From Lottia gigantea (taxonomy: Eukaryota; Mollusca; Gastropoda; Lottiidae): 64,000 bases of DNA. The stretch spans positions 972,024-1,036,023 of the forward strand of contig NW_008708797.1 in assembly GCF_000327385.1 (NCBI RefSeq), given 5' to 3'. The position numbers were made by a program, and so were the translations under genes. The notes under the pieces are model-generated. The model had not been told where the DNA came from, ran no database searches, and saw only the letters and a list, made by a program, of their open reading frames with translations. Positions 36,001-49,300 of the stretch are shown here, in pieces; position 1 is the stretch's first letter, and each line of letters begins with the position of its first letter.

Positions 36001-39000
36001 GGCGTTCACGAATGATACAATAATATATGCATCATAATCCTCTGAAAATACAAAACATCTCTGTTCAATGTAGCGTGAAATAAATCAAATGATTAATCCC
36101 AACCAAGCTTCCCAGCACAAATGCATTTTTTAATGTCAATAAACTTGTTGGCCATGTCTGGTTTCATTCAAAACAAGCTATGGTTTCTGTTTCACAACAA
36201 ATTTGAAATAAAAGTTTTAACACTATTGATGTACCGAAAATCATTCCAAAGGGAAATAACATTGAGTGCACACAATTACAAAATTAAAATTTGACTTTCA
36301 GCTTTTATCATTCGATATGTTTGTATCTGGTATCTGTATCAACTTGGAGCATTGAATACAAACCTGAAGATCACCACACCATTCACTCACACTACATACA
36401 TAGCAGCATCTGAAAGCAGAAAGAGGCTTGGTGTTGGAATTAGTACCAGACAACCAGCCTTTTTCTTTTAGTAACTTTGTCTTAATGAATGTTTGGGGAA
36501 ACATGAATGCATTGTTTGGAATCAAATTGTTCTTTCCAAAAATCGATTTTGACCTTTCACTTGTGGTCGTATAAATATAAGCAACAAAAAAAAAGGAAAT
36601 AATGAATCAGCACCTGAAATAAATTCTGAAACAAAAAGTACTGGAATCTGAAATAGAATTGTTGCTTTAGCCCTATGGTAAGTTTTTGCTATATTTTAAC
36701 ATCATAGTCTATAGAGAAATCAAACCATGGTTTTACAGATGTTTGTTTTTGTGTATTTGAAGTTTCTTTGAAGAGAAATTGACATGTAATGGAGAGTAAT
36801 TATTCCTACTGCTATAGTACAGTTAGTAAACTAAAGAATCTTACCATCAATACGACGCTTAACAGTCCATACAGCATTAGGATTACCAGGCAACTCTGAC
36901 ACAGCCATCTCAGATACCTAAATCATAAAATCAATTAAATTGTCTCAAACCGACATTTAACATTGTATTAAGAGTATAAAAGTCAGTCATTGTGCAAATC
37001 AAAGAAGTTTGCGAAATCAAAGAAGTTTGCAAGGTCCTGACCTTGCCTTATCAGCAAGTGTGGGCATTCCCAATAAATTGTCCTGACCTAGTTAAAGGTC
37101 AACCAATAGAATTCCGGGTACGTATCACATGCTCACTTCAACATGGCGATTTCAACAAACTCAGTCCCTTCGTCTCTCATTCCACAAGAAAGTAAGTGGA
37201 TCATCATCAAGGAAAACAAAATTAACACAAAAAATAAAAGTTTTCTCCCCCTCTGCCACTTCATATTCAATCTGGATGACATATTGTTTACAGTAAATCT
37301 GCAGTGCTAAAAGATGATAAAAGATCAGTAAGTGTGCGTTGACTGCAATGATTGGATGCTGCAAAAGCTTTCCTCAATTTTCGATTAATAGACAGTTATT
37401 CAAAACATTTATCAACCTACCTCTAACCCATGCCGTAAGACACGCAATGAAGACCTAGGACCTCGTCCACATAATGTATATAACTGAGGAGTATCTTCAT
37501 TAGCTAAATCAGCTATCTGACAATTCATTATAGGTGATAAACTATCCATCTCATCTACAACTACTAAGTTCTTCAGAGGTCTAGGTGAGAACAGAAAGGT
37601 ATCTCCCTCTTCTAAGGGCATAGCACTACTAAATGTTGGCTCCCCATCATCATCACCAAGATGGGCAATTTGATACAGGTAACTGAAATAAGAGTGTAAG
37701 TTTCACATTAATATATATCATGAAGAACATGACAAGAATGGCTAAGAATATCAAAATTGAATTATAAAAGTATGGTATACTTACTGGTTTCCGAATTCTG
37801 AAGCAACAAATAAAAATCCAGATTTTAAAACACACATACTAGCTGCTACTGGTACAGTATCAAAATATTTTAATCTTATTTCTGTTACCTAGAAAATATA
37901 TCAACCTTTAGTCAACATCAGAAGACAATTGACCAGGAGGGCACAGTCAGAGTTTGAAAACGTGAATATCTTATTACATTTGAGAATGACACAGGAAATT
38001 TGGAAGAATCATCTATCAATATTTTAAATTGGGATTAAGAAATCATTTGCACTTACAATGTCTTCATCAGTCTCCAATGTTATTTTAAAAATATCCCCCT
38101 GCTCAGTTTGAGCCAAGAAGAAAAACATTGATTTAGTTTTATGTGTAGCACTACAAACAAATATCATTCCTCTTTCTGGATCATCTAAATCATACTGAAA
38201 AATATATATCAAATATTCAGGGTCATACTTTGGAATTCGGAATTCAAAATCTTTTGAATGTAACAAATACTTTTTTTCATGCATAGATCAGATTTTCAAA
38301 GAGTTGTAATCACTGTTAATCAGGTGAAACACGGAAAAAAACATCATATCTATGCTTTGACATTGGCAAATGTTTCATAATAATATCATAAAACCATGCC
38401 AATATCTACATTAAAATCCATAACGATAATTTTATTTTACTGTTACATTTTCCTTTCAGGCTCATTAGTCAGAAAAACCTTCATGGTGGATCAGGTTTTA
38501 TATTGAATCATCATCAAGGATTTAAACAGGAGGACCATTATAATTCACAAACATGAGTTTTCACTGGGATAAGTTTATGAACTGCAGAATAAGGATCTTT
38601 TCAGGCCCATTAGTCAGAAAAACCTTCATGATTTCTCAGGTTCAATATTGAATCATCATCAAATATCTACTTAAGACCATTTATTTCATGTCCATGCAAT
38701 TGCTAAGAAATATGTTTTATAAACTGTACAACTAGAATCTTTTCAGGCTCATTAGTCAGAAAAACCTTCATGGTTTATCGGGATTAAAATGCATCATCAT
38801 CAAAGATCCAGTAAAGACATTTTCATGTGATCATGTATCGTGTTGAGCATGTTTGCCACAATAGGAATTGCTATTACTGTTTTACAAGATACAAATAAAA
38901 AGTATAGACAATAGTAAGTTCTTACACGTCTCCTGGGAATAGGACATCTTATATCTGGTTGATCTCCAAGATTTTTATATGTAATATAATTCTCTGAACA

Positions 39001-42000
39001 AATTAATACACCACTAGGTCCTTCATTACCACCAGGTACTGAAAATATATCATGTACCATGTTAAAATAATTGATATAGTACGGGAACCCATTATCATCA
39101 TATCAGACATAATAGTGATGTCAAATACAATAGACACTCCTTTCAAATAGAACTTACCTGATATTAAGAAATTGGCATGTTCTTCTAACTGTTCAGAATA
39201 TTTCCTAACGACATGATTTAACCCTAAATCTAGTTCATAATATGTTAATAATTGTTGACTTTTAGCTGCTGCTTCTCCTGTATGATCTTGATCAGCATCC
39301 TACAATAACAATCATACAAGTTATTTTCCACAAGGAAGACAAATTTTCACAATGAGGCATATTTCAAAAATCAGATCCTTTTGTCAATAACACAGTAAGT
39401 TCCATACTATAAAGTCTTTGAATGGCATTTAGCAATTGTGAGTACAATATATAGACACAGCTTTATGGAACAACAATCACTGGTTAAAGTTATACTATAC
39501 TATACAGGGAATACTGATCAGTTGATGTTATTTAAGTAATATTGACCAGATTTGTGATTTCTCTTGAAAATCATATTCAATCAAGAGTATCAAACTTATT
39601 TTCAAAAGTTTTAAGCAGGTAAGACAGCTTATTTTGTCCAAAATACAATATTCTTAACTATTATCTACCAAATGAGTTTTTTTGCTAAGAGTAATAATGC
39701 TTTACCTCATAATCTATTTCTAAACATGCAAAAGTAGGGTTTTCAAAGCCAATGTCTACACCAACAATATGATAGACTAATGTATTTGATTTGTGTGCCT
39801 CTAGTGGTGAAGAGATAGTTAATCTAGCCTGGGCATCTCTATTTAATATATATACCAATTTCTGCTTTTCAACAGCTCCTAGAAAATGGAAAGAATTGAC
39901 TGATTATAACAATGTTTAATGTTCCAAGCCTGTGGGTAAAAATACCTATTTGCACTAAATAATTAAAACACTTAAAAAAAAAGAAAAGATTTAGACTCCT
40001 TTCAGGCACATTTGTCAGAAAAACCTTCCTGACGTATCAGGTTTAATATTGAATCATCACAAACAACCTAAGTATGAGGACCATATTTCATGAACTTTCT
40101 TTTGCACAAGGAACCTTGTGGGAATCATCAACTGTACAGCTGGAATCCTTTCAGGCTCATTAGTCAAAAACCGTCATGGTTTATCAGGTTTAATTTGCAT
40201 CATCACAAAGGATCTAGGTACATTGACATGCCTTTCTACGAGGAAACTATGGGATAAGTTTATAAACTGCAGAATGAAAAGCCTCTCATTCATCAAAAAA
40301 TTCTTCATGATTTATCAGGTTTTTATTTAGATCATCTATTTTCTTTGATTAAAGACATCAAAAATGCTTTGAAATGATAGCTTGTCAGGCAAGGTAAGAT
40401 ATGCTCAATGGCAGCTTTTATTTTAAATAAAAATAATTGACAGTACAGTAATAATTAACATTATGAAATATTCAACCTTCAGTATTACACTTCTTTTGAA
40501 CTTTCTGGGGAGATACTGTATAATATTAGCAAGTTTCGTCAAAATCTGTCAATAATTCAAACTTCTAGAGCGTTTACAAGTTAAAATATGTTTTTAAGAA
40601 TAAGGACTCATACTAAATATTTTTTGATTCTTCTAATTCTCATTAAAGTTCATCCTTGGTTGATAACAAACACTCACACAAAAGTTTCGTCAAAATACGT
40701 CAAGTATTACACCTTCAAGAATGTTTACGAACTTTTCAAGAACAAGGACAATAACTCACACTAAATATTTTTCTGATTTCTGGTTCAACCTTGGGTGATT
40801 ACAAACAATCATACGAAGTTTCGTCAAAATCAGTCACGAATTGTGCTTTTTGGAATGTTTACGAGCAAACATCGACGGGCCAACATGGGTGATAACAATA
40901 TACAACCCCCATTTCATGTGTTCAATAAAACAGAAGACACAAAAACCATTTTACAAAGGTTTTTTACTGGTCCATTTTTAGTTGATCCAAATGAGGTGTA
41001 TACTCTATAGCACAACACATGGGTAAACATTCAAAAAAATAATCTGCTATAGAAAAAACTAAGTAGTCCTAAAGTCTAACATATTTCAAGAGCACAAAGG
41101 CTCATTTCGTATTCTATAGCAGATTATTTTTTGAATGTTTACCCATGTGTTGTGCTATAGAGTATCCACATTATTTGGATCAACTAAAAATGGACCAGTA
41201 AAAAAACTTTGTGTGTCTTCTATTTTATTGAACACCCAATTTCATGTGGGCGTATAAAAAATAATAAAACATCACAATATAAGTACAAGAATTTAAACCA
41301 TACTAACCAACCATCACAGCTCTGCCTTTTGGATCGACAGCTAAAAACTGGCCAGGAACAATCCTTCTGCAACCACTCTTACCAAATGTTTCTTGATGAA
41401 CCTTAAATTAAATAGATCAGATACATTTTCTTATACTATACAGAAACATACATTTCAACCAGACATTAAATCTATTAAGAATCATAAAGAATAAAATAAG
41501 GTGGTGGACTGGTAGTATAAAGAAAGGGTCAATCACAAGTTTGTTTTCCTGATGAATAGTCTATTCATGGCACATCCTACCCTTTAGATCTGAACAAAAG
41601 TTTGCTTATCAGACTGACTTTCTCAAACCGTACAAAACCGGTGATGGCTATGGTGTGTGGGTCCCTTCAGTTGAACTTTCATCTGACAGAGAATGTTTCA
41701 AAATATGACAATATAAAACTAACCTTTTCAAATATATTTTTAGATGGGATATATTCCAATATAACAATTCTTCCTGAATCTGAACCAACAACAATATAGT
41801 CTGAAACATCAAAAACAATCATATAATTTCAAGATCAATGTAAAGCCAAAGAGACTCTTCAACAGTGAAACTTATCTGCATAAATCAAAGTAAGCACATG
41901 TTCAGAGAAAGACGTACATAGCTACTTCACAAAAAACAAAACGGCAGTTAGAGAAAAAAAAACCAACCTTTTGTTCCACCAGTTAATTTGAATGGCATTA

Positions 42001-42193
42001 ATGCTCTTATGATACCAAACACTTCAACTGACAATACCGGATATATTTTACCAGTATTTGGATCATGTCTTAGCAGTTCAATTATTTTTCCCCTGGAGAC
42101 ACATATCTCTTGATGTTTAGACCCAGAGAAATTACCATGAACTGCAAATGTTATTCCTGATGCCCTCTGAAGGGTCAGGTTATAAAGGAACAT
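30054..42193 (-). CDS. SF3B3: SF3B3 (SAP130), U2 snRNP splicing factor 3b subunit 3
   Basis: The beta-propeller scaffold of the SF3b complex in the U2 snRNP, needed for branch-site recognition; a DDB1/CPSF160 relative. The 25 coding exons (minus) are 41968-42193, 41724-41800, 41308-41401, 39706-39878, 39158-39299, 38926-39038, 38057-38194, 37785-37888, 37421-37682, 36845-36917, 35890-36041, 35436-35591, 35058-35213, 34775-34918, 34515-34637, 34097-34251, 33665-33836, 32955-33160, 32488-32770, 32043-32255, 31074-31172, 30745-30888, 30473-30577, 30206-30301 and 30054-30098. Phases match throughout, giving 3651 nt: 1216 residues plus stop. Human has 1217. Conserved runs include [61 protein letters not shown] and the C-terminal [12 protein letters not shown]. 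An acceptor just before the ATG (about 42203) implies a non-coding first exon. Confidence 0.97.
31186..31645 (+). mobile_element. Complete Helitron-like (pearl-type) element in SF3B3 intron
   Basis: The left end 'gatagcttgccaggcaagg' continues with 'taacatacgcccactgg'. Two ~164-bp direct repeats follow, each starting near 'gagttgcacaatatagctaa' (about 31246 and 31410) and very similar to each other. The right end is 'gattacaatatacgcctat...gtgggcgtataaaaa'. The core repeat is unrelated to that of the 14-15 kb elements although the ends are shared. Its left edge lies only about 13 nt from the acceptor of the SF3B3 exon starting at 31172. Confidence 0.7.
35737..35811 (+). repeat. Short 75-bp dispersed repeat with inverted tips
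   Basis: Nearly identical to 38280-38355. Both run from 'gcatagatcagattttcaaa' to 'catcatatctatgc', with terminal inverted 'gcatagat/atctatgc', and share 'aatcaggtgaaacacgg'. A diverged relative lies near 33296-33360. Probably a very small MITE. Confidence 0.6.
36992..37037 (+). repeat. Small tandem duplication
   Basis: The unit 'aaatcaaagaagtttgc' occurs twice in a row in an SF3B3 intron. Confidence 0.6.
38280..38355 (+). repeat. Second copy of the 75-bp dispersed repeat
   Basis: Nearly identical to 35737-35811, in another SF3B3 intron. Confidence 0.6.
38450..38800 (+). repeat. ~145-bp minisatellite, three units
   Basis: The phrase 'cattagtcagaaaaacctt' recurs at about 38461, 38606 and 38749, each time followed by a 'catgg/catga...atcagg' block and 'catcatcaa'. 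The period is about 145 bp. It lies in an SF3B3 intron. Confidence 0.7.
39412..39490 (+). repeat. One-arm copy of the 23.3-kb PLE-like element
   Basis: Begins 'gaatggcatttagcaattgtg' and reaches 'acagctttatggaacaacaa', collinear with the left arm of the element at 23305. It lies in an SF3B3 intron. Confidence 0.55.
39990..40335 (+). repeat. Second array of the ~145-bp minisatellite
   Basis: Three diverged units of the 38450-38800 repeat ('ggcacatttgtcagaaaaac' at about 40004, then about 40150 and 40285). They lie in a different SF3B3 intron and directly precede a Helitron-like left end at 40376. Confidence 0.65.
40376..41260 (+). mobile_element. Helitron-like element with nested foldback
   Basis: The left end 'gatagcttgtcaggcaaggt' (40376) and right end 'catgtgggcgtataaaaa' (41260) match the 31.2-kb element. 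The core has three diverged ~135-160-bp units beginning 'gtttcgtcaaaat' (about 40524, 40686 and 40818), a third distinct core type. A foldback (40921-41232) interrupts it near the right end. It lies in an SF3B3 intron. Confidence 0.6.
40921..41232. mobile_element. Foldback element, arms ~120-134 bp, nested
   Basis: The left arm (40921-41054) and right arm (41112-41232) are inverted and almost identical, apart from a small indel near the outer end. The outer tips are ttcaataaaa / ttttattgaa. The element is flanked by an imperfect ~15-bp direct repeat ending in atttcatgtg (40906-40920 and 41233-41248), which looks like its target duplication inside the host element. It has no coding capacity. 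Confidence 0.7.
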
Positions 42194-42559
42194 TTTCCAA
42201 ACTGAAATGGAACAAAGTATAAAACATCATTGAGTATGGTATTACTCCCTGAAAGATATTTATAAATTTTAATACAATTCTTTTTTTAACCTGAACAGAT
42301 CTAAACAATATGGTTTTCTTTAATAAATTACATGATCTATCTTCAAACATCCAGAATAATATCCCCGGATTCCGTGTCAGCAGAAAATGGAACACAAAGT
42401 GGACCGTATTCTTATGTTGTTTCAGGACTTTTAGCAATAAATCACGCTACATGTCTTATGTTGTCAGTCACTATATTTTTTTTTAAATCGTGGTTCTTTG
42501 AAGGAATTGACACTAGTTATAATGAATTGATATTAAAGATAAATACTAAGAGAAGTTAA

Positions 42560-43379
42560 TTATACCACCCGGTATCCATACGTGTTTTTCTAGACTTATT
42601 TATAGATCAAACATTGTACACGAAGATGAGTGACGCATTCTGCCGCCATTGCCGAGTTGGTTGCTCATGGAATATGGGTCAAAGTGAAGGATTCATAAAG
42701 AAAATCGAAATAAACCAATTTTAATTATTTTGTAGAATATCTGAGGAAACATCTAAGACATAAAAAATTTTTTTCGTTTTTTTAACTTTGACGAAATTCA
42801 GTGTTGAATCCTTATATCCACGAAAATAAGTTACACCACTGTATTTCAATATTTGTTGGACAGAAATCAAAATTCAAACAGATCATTTTTTATTAACACA
42901 TGGGCTACATACTAAAATGCTATTTAGACATACAGCATATGATTAGTGTTCATGTGCCATACAATCCTAATAAAAATATCAATTGATACAAATCGAAAAA
43001 GGCATTGATACACACAGGGGCTGCATTTACAGAGACCAAAAAAGACAACATTCATCTAACGTTACGCTACGAATTTCGTGAGCTTGAATCAAGGCAATAC
43101 TGACCGCCAGTGTAGTTATTGAGGTCGTGCAAAATAATCAACGAATATCGTTACAAAAATCACCTTAATTGTCTGAAATGCACAAGATCGATGTGGATAT
43201 ATATGAAACCAAATAATTACGAAACCAGTGGCGCGGCTTCCTATAGAGTCGGTGCCCGTTCCCACATTGCACTTTCCTCTTGTTTACTTCCGATATTTCT
43301 TCGATTTCCACGTCTCTTTTAGACCATGACTTCGACATTGAAGGACTGGACAACAACGTCATTATAGCAGACAGCCAAC
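42560..43379. promoter_or_regulatory. Divergent promoter region, SF3B3 / STX18
   Basis: The region between the SF3B3 ATG (42193, minus) and the STX18 ATG (43380, plus). It holds a YY1-like 'ccgccattg' (near 42641), an ETS-like 'acttccg' at 43286-43292 and an 'acgtcat' half-CRE just before STX18. The non-coding first exon of SF3B3 should lie here, but I could not choose its donor with confidence. Confidence 0.45.
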
Positions 43380-46300
43380 ATGGCAGTTGATGTTACAAAT
43401 CTTTTTAAAGCAACTGTAAAGTCAGTAAAATCTAGAAATAAGGCTATTGGGGAGAATGCTGTGAATGATAAACAGAACATTCTTAGTCGCTCCCGTCAAA
43501 AGGGTGACTTTGAATCAAAGGCCAAAGAAGTTGTAAGTTGGTTTGTGATCATTTTGAATTTTTACAGTAGATTTCAAGCCGACCCAACGTCCCAAACCAG
43601 TACCACCTGACCATATTTTGTGTTGGGCACTGTCACAAAATATTAGTGTTGACACAGTTAATCAGTTAACCGATTTAGGGTAGGATTTCACTGGTAACCA
43701 GGTCTGATTTGAGATGATCGGTTAACCATCAATAAGAAATTATAAGAAGGCTTTTTGTCGTTTTTTTCTGTCGTAAATAAGCATCTAAAATCTATGTTGC
43801 TTTTAGTTGATTGATTAATTCAATTGAGTTATAACAATCATATTTCTTAACTCTCCTCCGAGAGGCCTTTTTTTTTTTTGTCTGCCCATCATCAATCACC
43901 TTCAAGCTTATTAAAGTGATACTACCGGTACGTCTTAGAATTAACATAAAATTTAAGAATTTTAAACTTGGCGAATAAGAGCCAGTAGATATACCCGGTG
44001 TCATAAATAACATAACAGGATCCTCATATAATCCGATAAATCCATATATATGCAATTAACTATTGAAAAACGCTTAATATCAAGATTAAGCATTTTTAAA
44101 TAATTACCGGTACTTAGTTTTATGAATTTTCCAGATTTTACAGGGATTCTGTTGTAACTTTATGACACCGGGTAAAATAACTGATGAATATATATACTCA
44201 TATTGACCATTTCGAGAACTTAATTTTTATGTTCATTCTAAGACAGAGTATCACTTTAATAATATTCATGATAATTAAATGTAGGCTATGGATTCATTGA
44301 AACAATAAGATCTTGATTCAACAACTGATTTAAAACTGTAAACTGACCCATCAGTAAATTCAAACACTTTTTTAATCCTGTGATCTGTTTGAGAATGAAG
44401 CAATGAGTGACAATGACACCATTTTGTTTGACGCAGTCTGTTTGTTTCTGTAGTTATTTTACTAGGCTTTTAATCCTATAAATACCAAATTTGATGAATT
44501 CCTTGTGACATTCATCTTAAACTTCCCTTACAAAAATGTTATGTTGAGTTTGAAGAATATGTTCATATTTCTTTTGATATTTATAGATAACAAATATAAC
44601 ACAATTAAGAGATTTCCTCTTGTCACACAGGAAAGAATATATCAATTCAGGAAGGTAAGGATAGGATTTTTGTATTTTTCTTGTCTGTGTATAATGCACA
44701 ATTCTTTGTTATCTCTTTACAGGAATTAAAAATTAAAAATTAGTCTGTGACATTTAGAAACTATGACCTAGAACAACATCGACTTCATTGCCCTCATAAT
44801 TATATGAGATGTGATTAAAATTAAATTTAGTCATCTGAATGAGTAACATAAATCAGTACACCATTTCTTTTTTTTGTGTGATCTAAATTCTTAAAAGAAA
44901 TGAAATGTAAGCTTACGGTCCAAATAAAATTTTAGGGGTCTACAAAATATTTATGTTCTCATTTCTCAGAATTTGTTGAATCAAAATAATTTAAGTTATT
45001 ACTTTTTTATGTAAAAGTCACCCAACAGAATTTAGACCATATAAGAGGAATAAATGACTGTTTTAACCCTCAACTTGCACCTCATTTTGATATAAATCTT
45101 TATTTCTTTACCTATGCCAGTGCTCTAATGAGACTGTTCTCATCACCACCTAACACTCAAGCCCCCCAAAAATATTGTTTTTTGAGTCATATTTGATTCA
45201 CAAAAAACTTTCAAAGGAGAAGTTTCAAAATTTTCCTAAACAAAAGCACAGTAAATTAAACATGAAAATATTTTCTTAATTTCTATATGTATCTTGTATT
45301 TACTTGATCAAACTGAAATAGAGTTGAGTATTCTAATTGTTAAGTATCCATCTTAAACTAGTGTTGGTGTTGGGCCTCTTAAAGACTCAATATTCTTAAT
45401 AACCCAGAATACTTATTTCTCTTTAATTTGGCGTTTATTTTGCTTTAATCCTAACAGTAGGTTTCTGACACCCAGAAAACAGCATAGTTTATGTCATTTT
45501 TTAATAGTTTTGACTTTGAAAAAATTAAGAGCAGGCTTTTTAGTTAAAACTATCAGATAAGGTCAAGGGACACATTTCTCTAGATTTTGGTGTATAGTTT
45601 TCGTAAATTGAGCAAAAAGTGCCCTTTAAATATGTCTGAAAGAAAAAGAAATTTGAAATGAACTTATTTATTTGTGAGTTACTTGAATTCCATTTAATTG
45701 AAATAAATACTGATAGTATGGTACGATAGACCTCAATTAAAGGGCCAGATGCGCCATTATGTGCGGTTGATTTGGGTCGTGAATATATGTAAATAGTCTT
45801 CAGAAGTACTAGAAATGTCTGCATAGTTCCTTTAAAAATACTTCAGACTAGGAATTTTACTCACTATTTCTAAATATGTCTTTTCTATATATCACATAGT
45901 ATCTTAAAATGACGTCATTTTAACATTCATTAACGCGGATAATTCTGGACACTCTGAAAGGCTCAAATTTCAATATGACTGATTAGATTAGCCAAAAAAA
46001 TCCCTTTTCGGTGCTTAAAGTATGATTGGTCAAAAAATGACGCATCTGTCCCTTTAAGAAGGGGGTGAAAGTTTTTGATTCAATATATCAAGCAAAATTT
46101 GTACAAATTAATGCTGTCATGCCTGTTTTTGAAGGACGATGTAAAGAAAGAGCAAGTGAGGTTCTTTACTTGTTGATTGATATTTTCTTTACGTAAATAT
46201 CTTAGTTTTATACCAGTGTTGATGTCATTTCAATTAGTGTAAGGGTTTCTGACCTTCTAGGAAGGTTATATAAGATAAAACTACTAACAAGCAGTATTAG

Positions 46301-49300
46301 TCAATTTAGCTGCGGGTTAATAACATAAAATCAATATTTCTTCCATCATATGAGGAAATGTTTCTTTACTGCCATAATTTGTGTATTTTTCAGTCACTTA
46401 TCATCTGAAGCTTCCAAAATGACAGACTCAGAAAGAGATCAGATAGATAATGATGCCCAGAATATAATTCGTACATGTCAGGAGTCCATAGGAATTTTAC
46501 GATTAGATTTATCAAGTCATCGTGTACACCCTCAAGTTAAAGAACACAGACAAATTGTTATATTTCTTATGAATGAATATCTTAAAGGTAAGTAATGGTT
46601 TTAACTGACAAACTTATTTAAGCAATTTATCTGAAGTATTCCAGGATTACTAAACATGGTTTGTGTCATTTAATATTTCAAGATGTTTTTAAGAATGGTG
46701 ACTAGTTTATAACAAAAACTCTAAAAGACACGATTGGCTTTATACCTTAGATTCAGAATGATTTCATTATTCAAATGGTTTTGGTTATTAGAATTTTATT
46801 TTAATAATTTAAACTTTTATCATACCATCACAATTATGTCATTATAATTATTACAATTATAATTGTATTGAATAGCTAGATTTTTGGAGTACATGTTACT
46901 CATATCTCCATAATTGGAGTAAAATGGATTTGCCTTGATCTCTATTCCCTATGGTATTTGTAAGTTGTTTATAATGTTTATTTCATATCATTTTATAGCT
47001 GTGTGTAAAATATATAGTGAACAGAAAGCTATCAGAGTAAAAAGAGCTGTAGATAGGAAAAATATGTATGTATATTTCAATTGTCAGTAATAAGAGGTTG
47101 GGTTTCTTCTTGATCTTCAAAATCTCAAACATTACTAGCTCTTATCCAATAGTGATAACTAGAGATGACTGAAAAATTTAAAGTGAAGCCCCATCCTTCC
47201 AATTAAGTTTTCCTTAAAATTTTTCCTGGATAAGTAAAATAGCTCATGTGGATTAACTAATAGGACCTTGAAACCTGAGCTTCACACTTTTTCAATTAGA
47301 TTGCTTTAAGTTCAGGAAGAAAGGTTGCTCATGTAAATGATCAACAAGAAAAACTTTCTTCTGTAGACAGGTGGCAAAATTGATGCATTAGATCTGTTTC
47401 TATTCATTCTAGATCTAAATTAAAGCCAGAGACCTCTAATAGCCCTGTGAACAATGTAGATTTAAGTTCATTAATAAAGAAATCAACAGATGAAAAGGGT
47501 AGTGGAGATACTGATAAAAGTTCTAATGCTCAAGTTCCTAATTCCCCAGGTATACATTTAATATGAATTGTTTTACCATAGACAATATAATGATGAATTG
47601 ATGATCTAATGAAAATGAATGCCAAAGTATACCATTAAGGTAATAAATATTGTGGTCATCAATGGAAATCTTCATATTTTTTAGTTGTATGTTCAAAGGA
47701 GTTTTTTTGGTCAAATTGTATTTAATGAGGTGTAATTCATATCAATGTATTGCAGAAAAGAAATCAATCCGTCCTGAATTTGATCATGAAAATAGTTTAC
47801 TACCAGAAGATGAAATCTCACCCGAAGAATCACAAATGGTTTGTACAGATTTCTAATCTAGTGTTCAATAAACATGTTTATTATGTATTCAATAATGAAT
47901 ATTTTAACAGGTTATTGGATCCTTTTTTGGGGTTGAATTTAAGATTTAAACTAGCAAATTGAAATTTATATTTTTATATAATCCATTTCTTTAAAATGAT
48001 ATCATATCACAGGGTGGAAATGAATGCTTCTTGAGTCTTATGTTCCTTTTGTATCGTTGTCACATCTATTTCTTATTTGGTTCGCATAATAATAGATCAA
48101 AATATAGTGTTTCAGACGTAATAATTTCATTATTTTATTTATATATAGTTTGAAGAGGAAAATAAAGCATTATATGATGAAATGAACAGTATGTCTCATG
48201 AAGTTAAGTGAGTAAAAAATATGTCAAATCATACACTATACAGTATATAGTAGAAATTGATTAAGGATCAATATCCATCACACAGAGAAAACCAATCTTA
48301 ACAAATAACTGCTTTATTTCTTGTTCACTCATGCCAGAGATTGTTTCAGAGTTAGTTATGTATTTTCACTATTTTATGTTTTAAATACACTTAATAGTAT
48401 CAAGATAATTATTTACTTCAGGCAAATAGAAGGCAAAGTTATAGAAATAGCTAAATTACAGGAAATATTTGCAGAAAAAGTTTTAGAACAGGTGATATAT
48501 TTATGTTTCTCATAAAACCATTTCATGAAATAGTTCAAGTGAAATGACTTAAGTATATAGGCATATTTGCATCTGAAAGTTGACGACACACCAGACAATA
48601 TCACTGAAAATTGCTGCTTTTTAAATCAGTATGTAGCTAAAGAATGTGTATATATGTTTACTCAGTATTACTATTCAGCATCATTTATAACAATATGTAT
48701 TGACTCAGTCAATAATATATTGAATATATTTATGCTTTATGGCTGGAATTACTGTATGTATAAACCATATTGTTATACTACAAGGGGAGATAAGTGTTAA
48801 AATATTTTATATCTGTATGGTGTAATAAGAATATTTTGTTTGTATTAGGAGCATGAAATAGACCATATAGCAAGTACAACAGTTGGTACAACAGAAAATA
48901 TTATAGATGCTAATGAAGAAATTAGAGAGGTCAGTAAATACATTTTCCTACTGACAGTTTGAACTTTGAATACTGACTTTCAGGAAATGTCACACAGTGC
49001 ATGCTTCTAGCAATGACATAATCAAATTTATTTTCATTTTGCAAACTAATAGTCACTGTGTCTAATCTGAACTTAAAACACTGCCTTTCAGAAGGTATTA
49101 TGCAGTTAGAAACTTTATATGAATAAGCAATAAGGTCATTATTATTAAAGAACAATATGTTTATACAATATTTGCTACCATTGCAGAATGCATTGTTCTT
49201 TCATTTGAAATCTTTTCTACTTTTCTCTTTCTCTATTTTCAGGCTATAAAAAAGAAAGCTGAATTTAGAGTGTGGATTTTATTTTTCTTAGTTATGTGTG

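Noticed and set aside
41308-41312. Earlier donor for SF3B3 exon 3 after ATG at 41312
   Set aside because: It leaves the next exon out of frame. The donor after 41308 restores VMVGAVEKQK, as in the family.
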